A stretch of 64,000 bases of DNA from Kalaharituber pfeilii (taxonomy: Eukaryota > Ascomycota > Pezizomycetes > Pezizales > Pezizaceae): NCBI GenBank assembly GCA_015179045.1, contig WHUZ01000042.1, positions 124,001 through 188,000 on the forward strand. Direction: 5' to 3'. The position numbers and the translations under genes were made by a program. Below, piece after piece: positions 11,673 through 21,598 of this stretch (positions within the stretch are counted from its first letter, which is position 1; every line of letters begins with the position of its first letter). Under the pieces are notes generated by a model. It was not told where the DNA came from. It ran no database searches and saw only the letters and a program-made list of their open reading frames with translations.

Positions 11673-12422
11673 CAGTGTTCCCAACCGGCCAGGCCGCCCA
11701 GGCCGCCCAGGCCGCCCAGGCCGTCCAGGCCATTCAGGCCGTTCAAGCAATTTCAGGGGCAGGAGGGCTGGTTACGAGGCTATTTCAGGGGGCCACCTTC
11801 AGGTTACTTGGACACGGATTTAATATGAACCTTTCAATATTTTCGGATAACTATCTAGACTTTTTTTATTGAGCAGCGCTTTTCGCAGGTATTCAGGTAA
11901 GTAATTTTTTTTTGTATCGCTTGACTGTATACTAATTTCTTATTAGTATTGCAGGGAGACAGACATTCCAACCACCGGTACTGGCGATGATGATTCCTTT
12001 AGTATTCTACTATTCTTCACTCTCCATAGTGCAGTTCAAGTTTTGATCTTGCATCGACGATTCCCTGCAGTCCAATCTGATGCCGATATCGAGTCTTCTG
12101 GAATTTGGGTTACAAAAATCTGGTGCGACAAAGTTGGATTTGACACTATGGTGAAGCTGTGCATGGTTAATGGAAAGCGATACTGGCGGTGTAAAATCAG
12201 CAAGCAAAATCCTAATCATTAGAGAATGAGGTATACGTAGAATTTAGAGTACGTTCTGTATATCGCTAGCTACTGTATAACTTAACTCACACTGCAGCCT
12301 GAATGGCCTGGACCGCCTGAATGGCCTGAATGGCCTGGACCGGCGCGGGCGGACCTCACGGCCGGCCTGAATGTTTCAGGCCATACCCTTGGCCTGGCAT
12401 GGCCGGCCCGTTGGGAACACTG
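11673..12422 (+). mobile_element. Non-autonomous hAT element with 8-bp TSD
   Basis: The TIR CAGTGTTCCCAAC is at 11673 and is mirrored at the right end, with the perfect 8-bp duplication GGTCACGC at 11665-11672 and 12423-12430. An 8-bp TSD and CAGTG-type ends are hAT hallmarks. The subterminal regions are arrays of a 9-bp CAGGCCGCC-like unit (about 11689-11750 and, inverted, about 12298-12405), like the clustered transposase-binding sites of hAT ends. An internal fragment near 12030-12222 encodes VGFDTMVKLCMVNGKRYWRC, resembling a BED-finger N-terminus of fungal hAT transposases. No catalytic domain is present. It is nested inside the LINE ORF1. Confidence 0.88.
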
Positions 12423-12610
12423 GGTCACGCAATTGTGGTATATGGAATTGCAACAACCAAAAGCTGGGAAAGGTTAGGGACTGGATGGAGAAGGCAAACC
12501 TATGGATGGGGAGTATAGTTGCAGCCCCATGGTTGTTGAAGAAGGAGAGGAGGGAAGGGAAGAAGACTAGCTCGGTCGTAATCTACCTAAAAGGAGAGGT
12601 AGAGTCGGAT

Positions 12611-12670
12611 TTTTTTTTTTTTTTTTAAATTTCACGTGACCCCGCTTGTAGCTGTTCGCCATGGCAGGGC
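12611..12670 (-). mobile_element. Solo T2 LINE tail (short class)
   Basis: A T-run is followed by AAATTTCACGTGACCCCGC and TTGTAGCTGTTCGCCATGGC, ending at AGGGC. The 14-bp duplication AGGTAGAGTCGGAT is at 12597-12610 and 12671-12684. The insertion starts, in its own sense, at GCCCTGCCATGG. Confidence 0.92.
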
Positions 12671-12935
12671 AGGTAGAGTCGGATGGTCAAAAACTAGCGA
12701 AGGTAAGGTTGTCTGGGAGATGGCTACACTCAGAATTGTGCGAGTAGAATAGAGTGGGTACAAGAGAGAAGGGAAAGGAGCGGGATGACAGGATGGACAT
12801 GGATGAAGCAGTGGTAGAGGAGAAGGAAGAGTGCTCCGACAGATGCAAAGGGAGGATCATCTGCGGTAACCTCTTTAGCTACGAAATCAACTGCCCAAGA
12901 CATGGACGTTCTTACATCACGCCATTTCGTTGATG

Positions 12936-13330
12936 TCATATCAGGGGACGTGTTTGTATGTAGTTGCATAGGTGCCTGTCTCCGGGCCATAAGGACTTCG
13001 GTCCAGGGACCCTGCCATGGTGAACAGCTGCAAGCGGGGTTACGTGAAATAAAAAAAAAAAAAAAAAAAAAAAAGTGCCTCAGTAGGCCCAGAAGCGCTG
13101 GTCAATACTGAGCAAAACTGTATTGCCCAGAGTATCCGTGCTTAGATATTTGGAAATGCCGCCTCATCCAGAGAAATTTCTCCAGAAAACACCAAAAGAG
13201 GTCCGCATAGACCAACCGGAAAGTATGTTGGTGCTCCCACAATTGAGCGCCGGTATGAAGGTCAACATTGCTGGCGGTGTCGCAATGTACAAGTTGTGGG
13301 ATGGCAAGGCCGTTGGCAGGCCGTGCAAGA
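12936..13330 (+). other. Unassigned sequence around a nested T2 tail
   Basis: After ORF1 decays, an open frame at 13123 onward (MPRVSVLRYLEMPPHP...) runs about 70 codons up to a T-run at 13331. I do not recognise it. It could be the far part of the T1 LINE or unrelated host sequence. Confidence 0.3.
12978..13074 (+). mobile_element. Solo T2 LINE tail (long class)
   Basis: GTCTCCGGGCCATAAGGAC leads to CCCTGCCATGGTGAACAGC, CAAGCGGGGTTACGTGAAAT and about 24 A residues. The short duplication GTGCCT is at 12972-12977 and 13075-13080. The 5' start falls at the same GCCTGTCTCC point as the other long-class tails. Confidence 0.85.
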
Positions 13331-13392
13331 TCTTTTTTTTTTTTTTTTGGTCACGTCACCCCTCATACAGGCTCTCAGCCTATGGCAGGCAC
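13331..13392 (-). mobile_element. Diverged T2-like solo tail
   Basis: A T-run is followed by GGTCACGTCACCCC, CATACAGGCT and CTATGGCAGG. This aligns loosely with the reverse complement of the T2 tail. No clear TSD is visible. Confidence 0.45.
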
Positions 13393-13665
13393 CGACAACA
13401 ACTTTTACAGAACGCGCGCTTGGAAGAAAACCATCTTCCCGGCGCACCAGAAATCCGAAAGTTACATCAATACGAAGCTCAGGACCGCCTGAGAAAGAAT
13501 ATCGACTCGAATTTACAGAAATCCAGAATCTACAGCACGCTTTTTGAAGGTTAAGTTTTTGGGACTTTTCGAAGTTCTTCCCATACAAATTCTGGGAAGC
13601 GGGGGGCTCGCGCCTGATTGGTGCCAGCAAAGCCCCGCTGGTGCTGACCTTTAGGACCGATTTCG

Positions 13666-13724
13666 CCCTGCCATGGCGAACAGCTACAAGCGGGGTCATG
13701 TGATACAAAAAAAAAAAAAAAAAA
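13666..13724 (+). mobile_element. Solo T2 LINE tail (short class)
   Basis: The insertion begins exactly at CCCTGCCATGGCG and ends in CATGTGATAC plus about 19 A residues. The perfect 13-bp duplication AGGACCGATTTCG is at 13653-13665 and 13725-13737. Confidence 0.93.
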
Positions 13725-13946
13725 AGGACCGATTTCGAGCTAGTGTAGCAAAGACTTTGCGAACAGGTGCTAAATCGGCCGATCGGCAGCAGACGACGAC
13801 CAAGAACAGAAGCGAGCTAGACGGCAGACCACCTTCGATTTTGGAATAGCGCACGGAGCTACTCCAAAAGCGGCGACTTCCCGAAAAAGGGAAGTTACAA
13901 TAGGAAGGCAGGAGAAGGAGGACAGGAAGGAGAGGAAAGGAAAGGA

Positions 13947-16884
13947 ATGTCGGTAGAAGGGGGAAACCCGAGGCTGGAGTTCCTTGGACCGGTGGGGGAT
14001 GGGTGGACAGGGGAGGTTTTCGTCATTGACAGAAATGAAGTTTGGGGCATCGATGAGGTGCATAAGTGGGAGACAAAGGAGTGGTGGCTGGCAAATGTGG
14101 GAGAGGCAGAGGATGTTACGACGGTGAAGCAGAGAGTGGAGAGGGCGTGGAGAAAGGGAGGAGAATACGATGGGCAACTCGATATGATCGAGGAGCTGAG
14201 GAAGGATGCGGTGGAGGCAGCACAGAGGAGAGGGGTACCGGAGGTGAGCTGGGTAAAGACTGAGGAGCTCAGGAGCATCACGGACGTGGCAGAAGTGGTG
14301 CGAGTCTGGAGTAAAGACGCGGCGATGTTTAGGAAATATGAGGATGGAGCAGATGGGATAGAGATACAGAAGGAAGTGGAAGTTCTAGACAATGCAACGC
14401 GGGAATGCATTGTGGTGAGAAGGGGGCCCCAGGTAGTTTTTGCGAGACAGCAGAAGACTCCGAGGACCACCAGGGTCATGATGAGTTGGGGGAGGAGGGG
14501 GGGCGAGAGAGGGAGGGACAGGAGTAGGAGCCCATCCCCGTGTGATGGCAGGGGGAGGGGAGCGAGCAGCGGGGGGACCTTGGAGATCCAGGACTCCCAA
14601 CCGGAATATGGACCGGTAGTGCCGAAGGTGGACCTGCCGGCGGTAAGAGAGGAGGAGGAGGAGGAGGAGGAGGAGGAGGAGGAGGAAGAAGACGAGGAAA
14701 TGGGAGAAGAGGAAGGCGAGATGGAGGACGGGGAAGGGGAGGATGAGGAAGTCTCGGGGGAGGAGAGCAAGGGGAGGAGGAAGAAGGGGGAGCTTTGGAG
14801 GAGGGGGCGAAGGAGGTTCTAGCGCTCATGCACGCAGCACAGGTGCTAAACAGGAGGGGAGAAGCACTGGGGAAGGAAGGGAAGAAAGGTCATCAGAAGG
14901 CGGTAAGAGAGGTGTGGGAGAAGGTAGGAGCAATCTTGGGGACAGAGGTCTTCGAGAAGGGATGGGGGAGCTGAGAGGAAGGGTGGGGAAAGGCGACACG
15001 GCTTTCGAGTATCATCGGAGGTGGAGGATGACGGGGAGGGAGGTGAGCAACTGGAAGGAAGAGGCGAAGGCAGTTAGAAAGGGGGTGAGGGAGAAGGCGG
15101 AGACAGAGACGCAGGAGAGGTTAGGGGCGTTGGAGAGGATGGTGGCAGAAATGCACGTAGCGATGGGTCTGGCATCCGGAAAGGAAGAGAGGAAGCTGGA
15201 GAGGGAGAAGAGGAGGAGGGAGGAGGAGAAAGCTGAGGAGGAGAAGAGGAGGAAAAAGGAGAATGAGATCCGGGAGATACGGAAGTGGCAGGAGGAGCAG
15301 GAAAAGAAGAAGAGGAGGGAAGAAGAGAAGCAGAAGGAAGCGGAGGTAGAGAGCCGGAGAAAGATTGAGGAAGAAAGGAAGGCAGCAGTGAAGAGGGTGG
15401 AGGTTCTGAAGAAGGTGACGCACGTAATTGGGACACCGGGGAGCTCGCAGGAAGAGCTCAAAAAGTTGGAGGAGGAGGAGAGGAAGCTGAAGGAGGAGGC
15501 GGAGAAAGCAGCAAGAGAGGCAGAGAAGAGAATTGAGGGGGAGAACTGGACGATTGTGAAGGGGAGGAAGTTGTGGAAGAGGACACTGAGGACCATCCAC
15601 AAGGCGGCAGTGCCTTTTGGAAAGGAGGGGACGGAGGAGAGAAACATCCTCATGAAGAGGTGTGAGTCTCTCTGGGAGGCAATGGGGAAGGGAGCGGAGG
15701 AGAGAGGGTGGAGGATAGCGAGAGTGGAGAGGAACCCGGCAGCGTCCAAGTTCGAAAGGACTTGGTTCCTGGTGGATATAGAGGAGAAGGAGAGCCAGAA
15801 GGAGGTGATGGAGAGGTTCGGCGCATGGATGCGCCTCATCTTTGGGGAGGACCTCGTGAGGGTGGAGGTCCACAATAAAAACGCGGTCCCCCTGGTGCTG
15901 AAGGGAGTTGATTATGAGGAGGGGACGGAGGAGGTGGAGAAGATGAGGAGGATGCTAAGAGAGAAGAATCCGGACGTCAAGTTCGGCTCGAGACCACCGG
16001 TACGTTTCGGTGCAGTCCCACCCATGGGGAAACCAAGAGTTTCCCAAGTAAAGTTTGAGGTGGTGGACGCGGACGAGGCGGTGAAAGTTTTGAAGAAGGG
16101 CCTGGTGTGGAGAGGAGTGAGGAGGGTGGTAGAGAGGTATAAGCCGGGAGTGCACATGCAGGGAGACGTGCAAGTGAGCTACGCCAACATGGCGGCAGCG
16201 GCGGCGGCGGGGTAGCAGCAGCAGCAGAGGCAGCAGGGAGGAGGAGTGGCGGCAGGGAGGGGGTACCCAGCAGGGGTGCAGGTGGTGCATCCAAGCGTGG
16301 GGTTTGGAGCACCAGAGGCAGGAGTGCAGGTGCAGGTAGTTGGGACGCAGGCGAGCAACCAGGGGAGCCAGGGGATGGGTTGCTACAACTGCGGAAAGAA
16401 AGGTCATTTAGCAAGGGAGTGTAAGTTTAAGAAGGGGGTGATGACCTGTTACTGTTGCGGAAGGTGGGGGCACATTGCAAGGATGTGCATGGAGAGGCCG
16501 AAACCGGTCACTCCAAATCAAAGCCAGAAGAGGGAGAGAGTGGGGGAGACCCCGATGAAGAAGAAACAGGAGGAGGGCAGTAAGGCAATGAAAGTGGAAG
16601 GGGGGAAGGGGAAGGGGAAGCAAACGGAGGTGGGGGGGAAGGGGGAAGTAAAGTTTTCGGGAATCCTGTCAGAGGACTGGGATGTGGAGGCGAGAGCGTT
16701 GGAGTTGGTGGAGTGGATGAAGGAGAGAAAGGGAGGAGAGAGGATGGATGTGGATGACAGAAGGGACATGGCGGGGTCTATGCATGCACCGGGGGTGAGG
16801 TTGGGAGATATTTTTGGGGACGGAGGCCTGCTTGATGAGGGGTGGGAAGCAGAGAGCAGCGGGGTACCCAGACCAGTATGGTGA
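13947..16884 (+). pseudogene. LINE ORF1 (gag-like, two CCHC knuckles), broken
   Basis: The start ATG at 13947 opens MSVEGGNPRLEFLG. A long acidic run of Glu codons lies at about 14650-14700. The most protein-like path shifts frame near 14775 (into a segment reading ALMHAAQVLNRRG) and again near 14975. It then runs through a long charged coiled-coil (about 15180-15540, rich in EEKRRKKE-type heptads). Next is an RRM-like region (WTIVKGRKLWKR at about 15547, WFLVDIEEKES at about 15764). An in-frame TAG at 16213-16215 sits in a Gln run (probably CAG to TAG). The C-terminus has two zinc knuckles, CYNCGKKGHLAREC and CYCCGRWGHIARMC (16382-16490). ORF1 proteins coat LINE RNA. Two frameshifts and one stop break this copy. 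Confidence 0.8.
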
Positions 16885-19800
16885 AGGTAGGGTACCAGAA
16901 TGTTGGGGGATCGTCGGTGGGGGGGCATGTGTGGAGGGAGACCATGTTCAAGGAAGGGTGGGACTTGGGCTTTGAGGGAGAAGTGTGGAAAAGGGAAGAA
17001 GTGGGGGGATGGAAAGTGGGGGGGCACCCAAGCCTGAAGAGGATCGGGGGGTCGGGAAGGAGACGAGGGTGGTAGGATGGGAGCGGAGAGAGGGGAGAGG
17101 GGGGAGGAGGGGCGACGGGAATATAGTATGGGGAGAGAGGGAGGGGGTGGCAGTAGGGGGGGTATATGTGGACGGGAGATGGAGGAACGAGGAGTTTGAG
17201 AGGTGGCTGGAAGGAGTGCTGGAGGTGCAGGGCAGGTGCGTCCTAGTGGGGGACTGGAACGCGCACAGCCCGGTGTGGAGTCTGGAAGGGGTGGAGGAGA
17301 GTGGGAGGGGCAGGATTCTGAGGGAGAGGATGGAGGGGGCTGGCTTCACCTTGGTGGGAGAAAGGGAAGCAACGTGGAGGAGGGAAGTGAAGGGGAGGTT
17401 GAGAGAGTCGAGGATCGACTTGGTGTGGGTAAGGGGAGTGACGGTGGACCGGGTGGGCCTGGTGGAGGTGGGGTCGGACCACTCGGGGCTGGTGGTAGAA
17501 TTCAGGGGAGAGGGGGAGGTGGAAGAAGGGGAGAACAGAGTAGTGAGGGTGGACTGGGAGAGGATGGAAGAGGAGGTAGAGGGGTGGGGGGGGGAGTGGG
17601 GGGAGGAGGAAAGGAAGGAGTGGTTGGAGAGGGTGGGGGGAGGGACCGCATACGAGAGGCTGAAAAGGTCCCTAGAGAAAGAGGTGAGAGTGGGGGGGAG
17701 GAGCAAGAGGTGGTGGACGGAAGAGATAGAGGAGATGAGGAAAGAAGTCAACAGGCTGGCACGGGGGGGGATAGGGGCCAGAGCGAGGTTGACGGAGGGG
17801 GAGAGGGTGAGGGGTTGGAAGGCGGCGGTGCAAAGGATGAAGTGGAAGATCCGGGAGGAGAAGAAGAAGTGCTGGAGGGAGTTCGTAGAAGAGGAAGGGT
17901 ATAGCGACCCATGGAGGGTGGTGAGGGTGGCGAAGGACCCTTTCGGAGGAAAGGAGAGGATGGGAAGGTTGAAAGATGGGGAGGGGAGGGAGTTGGAGGG
18001 GGACGGAGAGAAGGTGAGGGCGCTGATGGAGAGGAATTTTGCGTCGAGGGAAGAGGGGGAGGCAGAGGCGGGGGAGGAGGAGGGGGAGGGGGAAGCGGAG
18101 GAGGAGGGGGATGAGAGGGAGAGGGAGAGAGTAGAAGGAGAAGTGAGGGCTGCGTTGCAGGGCACCAAAAACAATTCGGCACCGGGAACCGACGGAATCG
18201 GATACCGATTGATCAAAGCTGCCCTGAAGACTCCCATCGGGGATGAGTTAGTGAGGGAGATCGCCGAAAACTGGATCCGGAACAGGACCGCAGCGGAGTG
18301 GAGAGAGATGAGGGTCGTCATAAGCCGGGCAAGGACATCAAGACGGCGAAAGCGTGGAGGCCAATCAACCTGATTAACTGTATCGGGAAGATCGGGGAGA
18401 AAGTCATGGCCAGCAGGCTACAGAAAGAAGACCGACTCTTCCACAGGCTCCAGCTGGGAGCACGCAAGGGGAGGAATGCGATCCAGGCGATGGCGAGGGC
18501 GGTAACAAAGGTGCAGAGGTGCCTGCACAGGGGGGGGAGAGCAGCGTGGGTGACGGCGGATATTAAAGGAGGCTTTAACATCGTGAGGAAGGAGGTGGTC
18601 CTGAGAAGGATTGAGGAGAGGGGGAGCGAGGGGGTGAGAAAGAAGCGGAGGTGGCTGGAGGAGTTTATGGGAGGCAGGGAGTTCGGAGTGTGGTGGGACG
18701 GCGAGGAGAAAGGGAGGGGCAGGTCGAACGTAGGGGTTCCGCAAGGGTCACCACTGACACCGGTCATCTTCCTCATCTTCATGGCACCCACCATTGAGAA
18801 GATGGAGAGAAGGCTGAGGGGGGTGGCGATGGGGGCGGAGGTAGAAGTGCCATCGTATGTCGACGACCTGGCAGCAACGATCCTAGACTGGCACGGGTAC
18901 TGGGATATGGGGCGGCTCAGGGAGAAAGTGAAGGTGGCGATGGCGGAGGTGGCGGAAGAAGACCAGATCCCGCTGGAGGAGTCGAAGTGGGAGATGATAA
19001 CCTTCGGGGTGGGAAGGAGGTGGAAGAAAGAGGGGGAGATGCTAAAGTGGTTAGGGGTCATCTTCGATGAGAACTTGACCTTTGGCGCACATTGGCGAAA
19101 CAGGCTGAGCCGAGCGCGGAGGCTGGCGGGGGCTCTCTCGGGACTGGGCAACCGGAACTGGGGGATGGTGAGGGCGGTTGCAATGTGGGGAAGCGAGATC
19201 GGGTGGAGGGGACAGAAGGAATGGAGGAAGGAGATGGAGAGAGTCCAGCTGCAGGTGTTGAAGAAGGCGGCTGGAGGAGGGAGAGGAGCGGGGGTAGGAG
19301 GGGTGAGTGCGGTGTGTGGAGTGGAGGACGTGGAGACGGTCCTGCATGGCGCGCAAGCGAGGGGGATCGTCCGGGAGGTGGAGGCGCCGTCAGAGCTGGC
19401 GGAGCTTTGCACGGGCGACTTCGGAGGGAGTGAGGAGAGAGAGGAGGAGGCGAGAAACTGGAGAGACTGGGGGGTGCAGTGGGCGGTGGTCGAGAATGAG
19501 GGGTATGAAGCAGTGCTGGACCGCTGGCAAGGTCAGTGGGCGAGGTTCTCGGAGGAGGGGGAGGAGATCTCGTGGGGAGGGGGGTGTGAGAAGGTGGAGG
19601 TGGAAGTGGTGGAGAGGCGGAAAGGAGAAGTGGAGACGAGGGGGGAGTGGGAAGCCGCGATCGGGGAAGCCGGGAGAAAAAGGGCAGTCCTTTTCTCCGA
19701 GGGCAGCAAGATCGAGGACAGCAAGGTGGGAGCAGGGGTGTGGGGGAGGTCGGCAGCCGTGGCGGGGGTGGTGGGGAGAACGACGACGGTGTTCGATGGG

Positions 19801-20448
19801 GAGGTGAGGGGAGTGAAAAAGGCGCTGGAGAGTGTGGAGGAGGAGGTCCCTGTACTGATCTGTTTAGATTCTGAGGCTGCCGTCATAGCGATCCAGAAGG
19901 CAGGCAGGGAGGGAAAGGGGAAAACCGAGGATGTGAGGAGAGTGGTGGATGCCGTGGCGAGGAGGAAGAAGAAGGGAGGGGATGCGAAACTGATGTGGGT
20001 CAAGGCTCATATCGGAATTGCAGGGAGTGAGAAGGCTGATGAGTGGGCAAAGAAGGGGACGGCGGTGGAAGGGAAAGAGGTGGCCACCGGGAGCGGGGTG
20101 CGCCAGAGGATTAAGACGTGGAGGAAGGAGAGGAGGGAGGTGGAAGGTTTCGGGAAGGGGAAAGTAATGGAGTGGAATAGGACAGCAGTGTCCAATTTCA
20201 CAGCATTGCGACTGGAGAGAGGAAGATGCAGGGTGTGGTTGAAGAGGATGGGAGCGGCGGAATCGGAGAAGTGCGGCTGCGGGGAGGCACAGACGGGGGC
20301 GCACCTAGCCTTCCAGTGCAGTCAGCAGAGGTTTCGCCCAGAAGGCTTCAGAGAATGGGGGGATGTGGAGAAGGACTGGAAAAGAACGGCAGAGAATGGG
20401 GAGGAGTGGGATGAGTTGGAAACGTTCTTTTCCGGGATCAAGTTTTAG
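16878..20448 (+). pseudogene. LINE ORF2: endonuclease, reverse transcriptase, RNase H; frameshifted
   Basis: The likely start ATG (16878-16880) overlaps the ORF1 stop as ATGGTGA. Domains in order: AP-like endonuclease beginning KVGYQNVGG, with GDWNAHSPVW (about 17250) and the SDHSG box (about 17475); a charged linker; reverse transcriptase with NNSAPGTDGIGYR, WRPINLINC, the ADIKGGFN catalytic segment, VPQGSPLTPVIF and YVDD (about 18857); RNase H (about 19680-20060); and a terminal CGCGEAQ...HLAFQC zinc motif (about 20274). Frameshifts occur near 17045 and near 18318. The RNase H motif normally read as TDGS is SEGS here, replacing the first catalytic Asp by Glu, while two other LINEs in this window keep TDGS. 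It catalyses target-primed reverse transcription when intact. Confidence 0.88.
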
Positions 20449-20799
20449 GAGCGCGCCGTGCGATGATTTTCGTTCCGGTTTGCGAAGGTGTGGAGGGTTT
20501 TTAGTGCGCCGTGCGGTTTGCCGACCCGGGTCGGGAAAAATTTGCAGGTTGCGAAGGTGTGGAGGAAACTGCGAAATTTGCCGTCAGGGAAGTTTGCTTG
20601 CCGGGATGCGAAAGTGTGGGGAAGAGGGGAGGGGGGAGAGGGGGGGATATATAGTGGGGCCTCCCTGAGGCAGAAACCGGAAGGTCCGTCCGGAGGTTTC
20701 TGGAATCAGGTGGTAGAAGTAGATAGAAAGTTCTTTGTTTGTTAAGCCTGTCTCCGGGCTTCGAGGGCTTGCCCAGGGACCCTGCTATCCCGGATCACC

Positions 20800-21188
20800 C
20801 TGGCCTGTTAGGGGGGAAGGGCTTGAGGGCATGGAGGTGGCAGATCGGGGAAGGAGACGGCCCAGAGTGCAGATGGTGCGGGGAGAGCGTTGAGACGACA
20901 GATCACCTGTTGGGGGGGTGCAGAGTGTGGAGGAGGAGGTGGCCGGGAGGGGAAGAGCATATAAGGTGCCCACCAAAGAAGAGAGAAGGAGGGAGAGATC
21001 CGATTGAGGAGCTGCTGACGATGCTGGGGGAGTGAGAGAAGACCCTCCGGGGAGGGGGGGGGGTGGTGGTGGCGGGGGGAGTTTATTTAATAAGTCATCC
21101 ATGTTACATAATTGTCTAGCTACAAAATCGCCATAGCCCGTAGGGCGGTCTGCGATCAATGATATAAAAAAAAAAAAAAAAAAAAATG
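20800..21188 (+). mobile_element. 5'-truncated T1 LINE (C-terminal ORF2 plus tail)
   Basis: The first codons read GLLGGKGLRAWRW and lead to the Cys/His motif CRWCGESVETTDHLLGGC and a stop at about 21035. The tail then reads ATCGCCATAGCCCGTAGGGC, TGCGATCAATGATAT and A-run. The 10-bp duplication CCGGATCACC is at 20790-20799 and 21189-21198. It lies immediately behind the broken end of the T2 LINE. Confidence 0.9.
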
Positions 21189-21598
21189 CCGGATCACCAA
21201 TGCGACTTACCTATCTACACGACTTCACTGTGGCTGCTGATGAACAAATGCAGACCGTCAGTGGACCAAGAGCAACAATACATACAATGGGTTCTTAATC
21301 AGTCTTCATTGCATGCTTCCCAGCCCTACCCACCTATTTTCCTTTGTAATCCCTTTCCCTATCCCGAAATGTCTTGTCCAATCAATGTTTTGACTGCACA
21401 TACGCCGGGATAACTGACGCTAGCTATAAATATATTTAAGGTGACCGCTAGTCTACTGGTACGTACAACCATGTCCACACCGATGCCCACACCTTTATCA
21501 ACCGCGCCATCAGACCACCGACTCCAACTCTTGGGTAACTACTTCGGTATCCTCCTTAACTATCCTGCATGAGTGCAGAATAATAACATCCTCAGTGT

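Larger units (their letters stand above)
10104..12935 (+). pseudogene. T1-type LINE ORF1 (gag-like), riddled with insertions
   Basis: Removing the inserted elements and one copy of each TSD links several ORF pieces: 10104-10120, 10910-11483, 11586-11672, 12431-12610 and 12685-12935. The start ATG GAT CGG is split by the Myb-encoding TIR element and is restored across the TAATA duplication. The product begins MDRTNRFMAMG. It has a helical N-terminal half, then a Pro/Lys/Ser-rich linker (about 11280-11480). Next is an RRM-like part (SSVVIYLKGEVES and KVRLSGRWLHSE), then a degenerate Cys-rich end (CSDRCKG, then CGNLF) that looks like worn zinc knuckles. At least one frameshift (near 11635) and internal stops make it inactive. 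LINE ORF1 proteins bind element RNA in the retrotransposition particle. No ORF2 follows, so the copy is incomplete. The assignment rests on domain order and is tentative. Confidence 0.55.
13738..20789 (+). mobile_element. Near full-length T2 LINE (Tad/I-like)
   Basis: A 5' UTR of about 0.2 kb leads into ORF1 and ORF2. A 3' UTR (20449-20789) follows, ending in the T2 signature GCCTGTCTCCGGGC, then GGGACCCTGC. The copy stops there: the last 40 or so tail bases and the A-run are absent, and a T1 LINE fragment begins 11 bp downstream. Frameshifts in both ORFs and a TAG in ORF1 make it inactive as it stands. The sense strand is strikingly purine-rich (GGA/GAG/AGG throughout). ORF order, two CCHC knuckles, an AP-like endonuclease, RT, RNase H and a terminal Cys/His motif fit the Tad clade of fungal LINEs. 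The exact 5' boundary is not defined by a visible TSD. Confidence 0.9.

Noticed and set aside
15012..15875. Long minus-strand ORFs over the T2 LINE (also 13895-14770, 16948-18321, 18318-19412)
   Set aside because: They are antisense shadows of purine-rich coding sequence: low-complexity Ser/Pro/Leu products without domains, while the plus strand encodes recognisable LINE domains.
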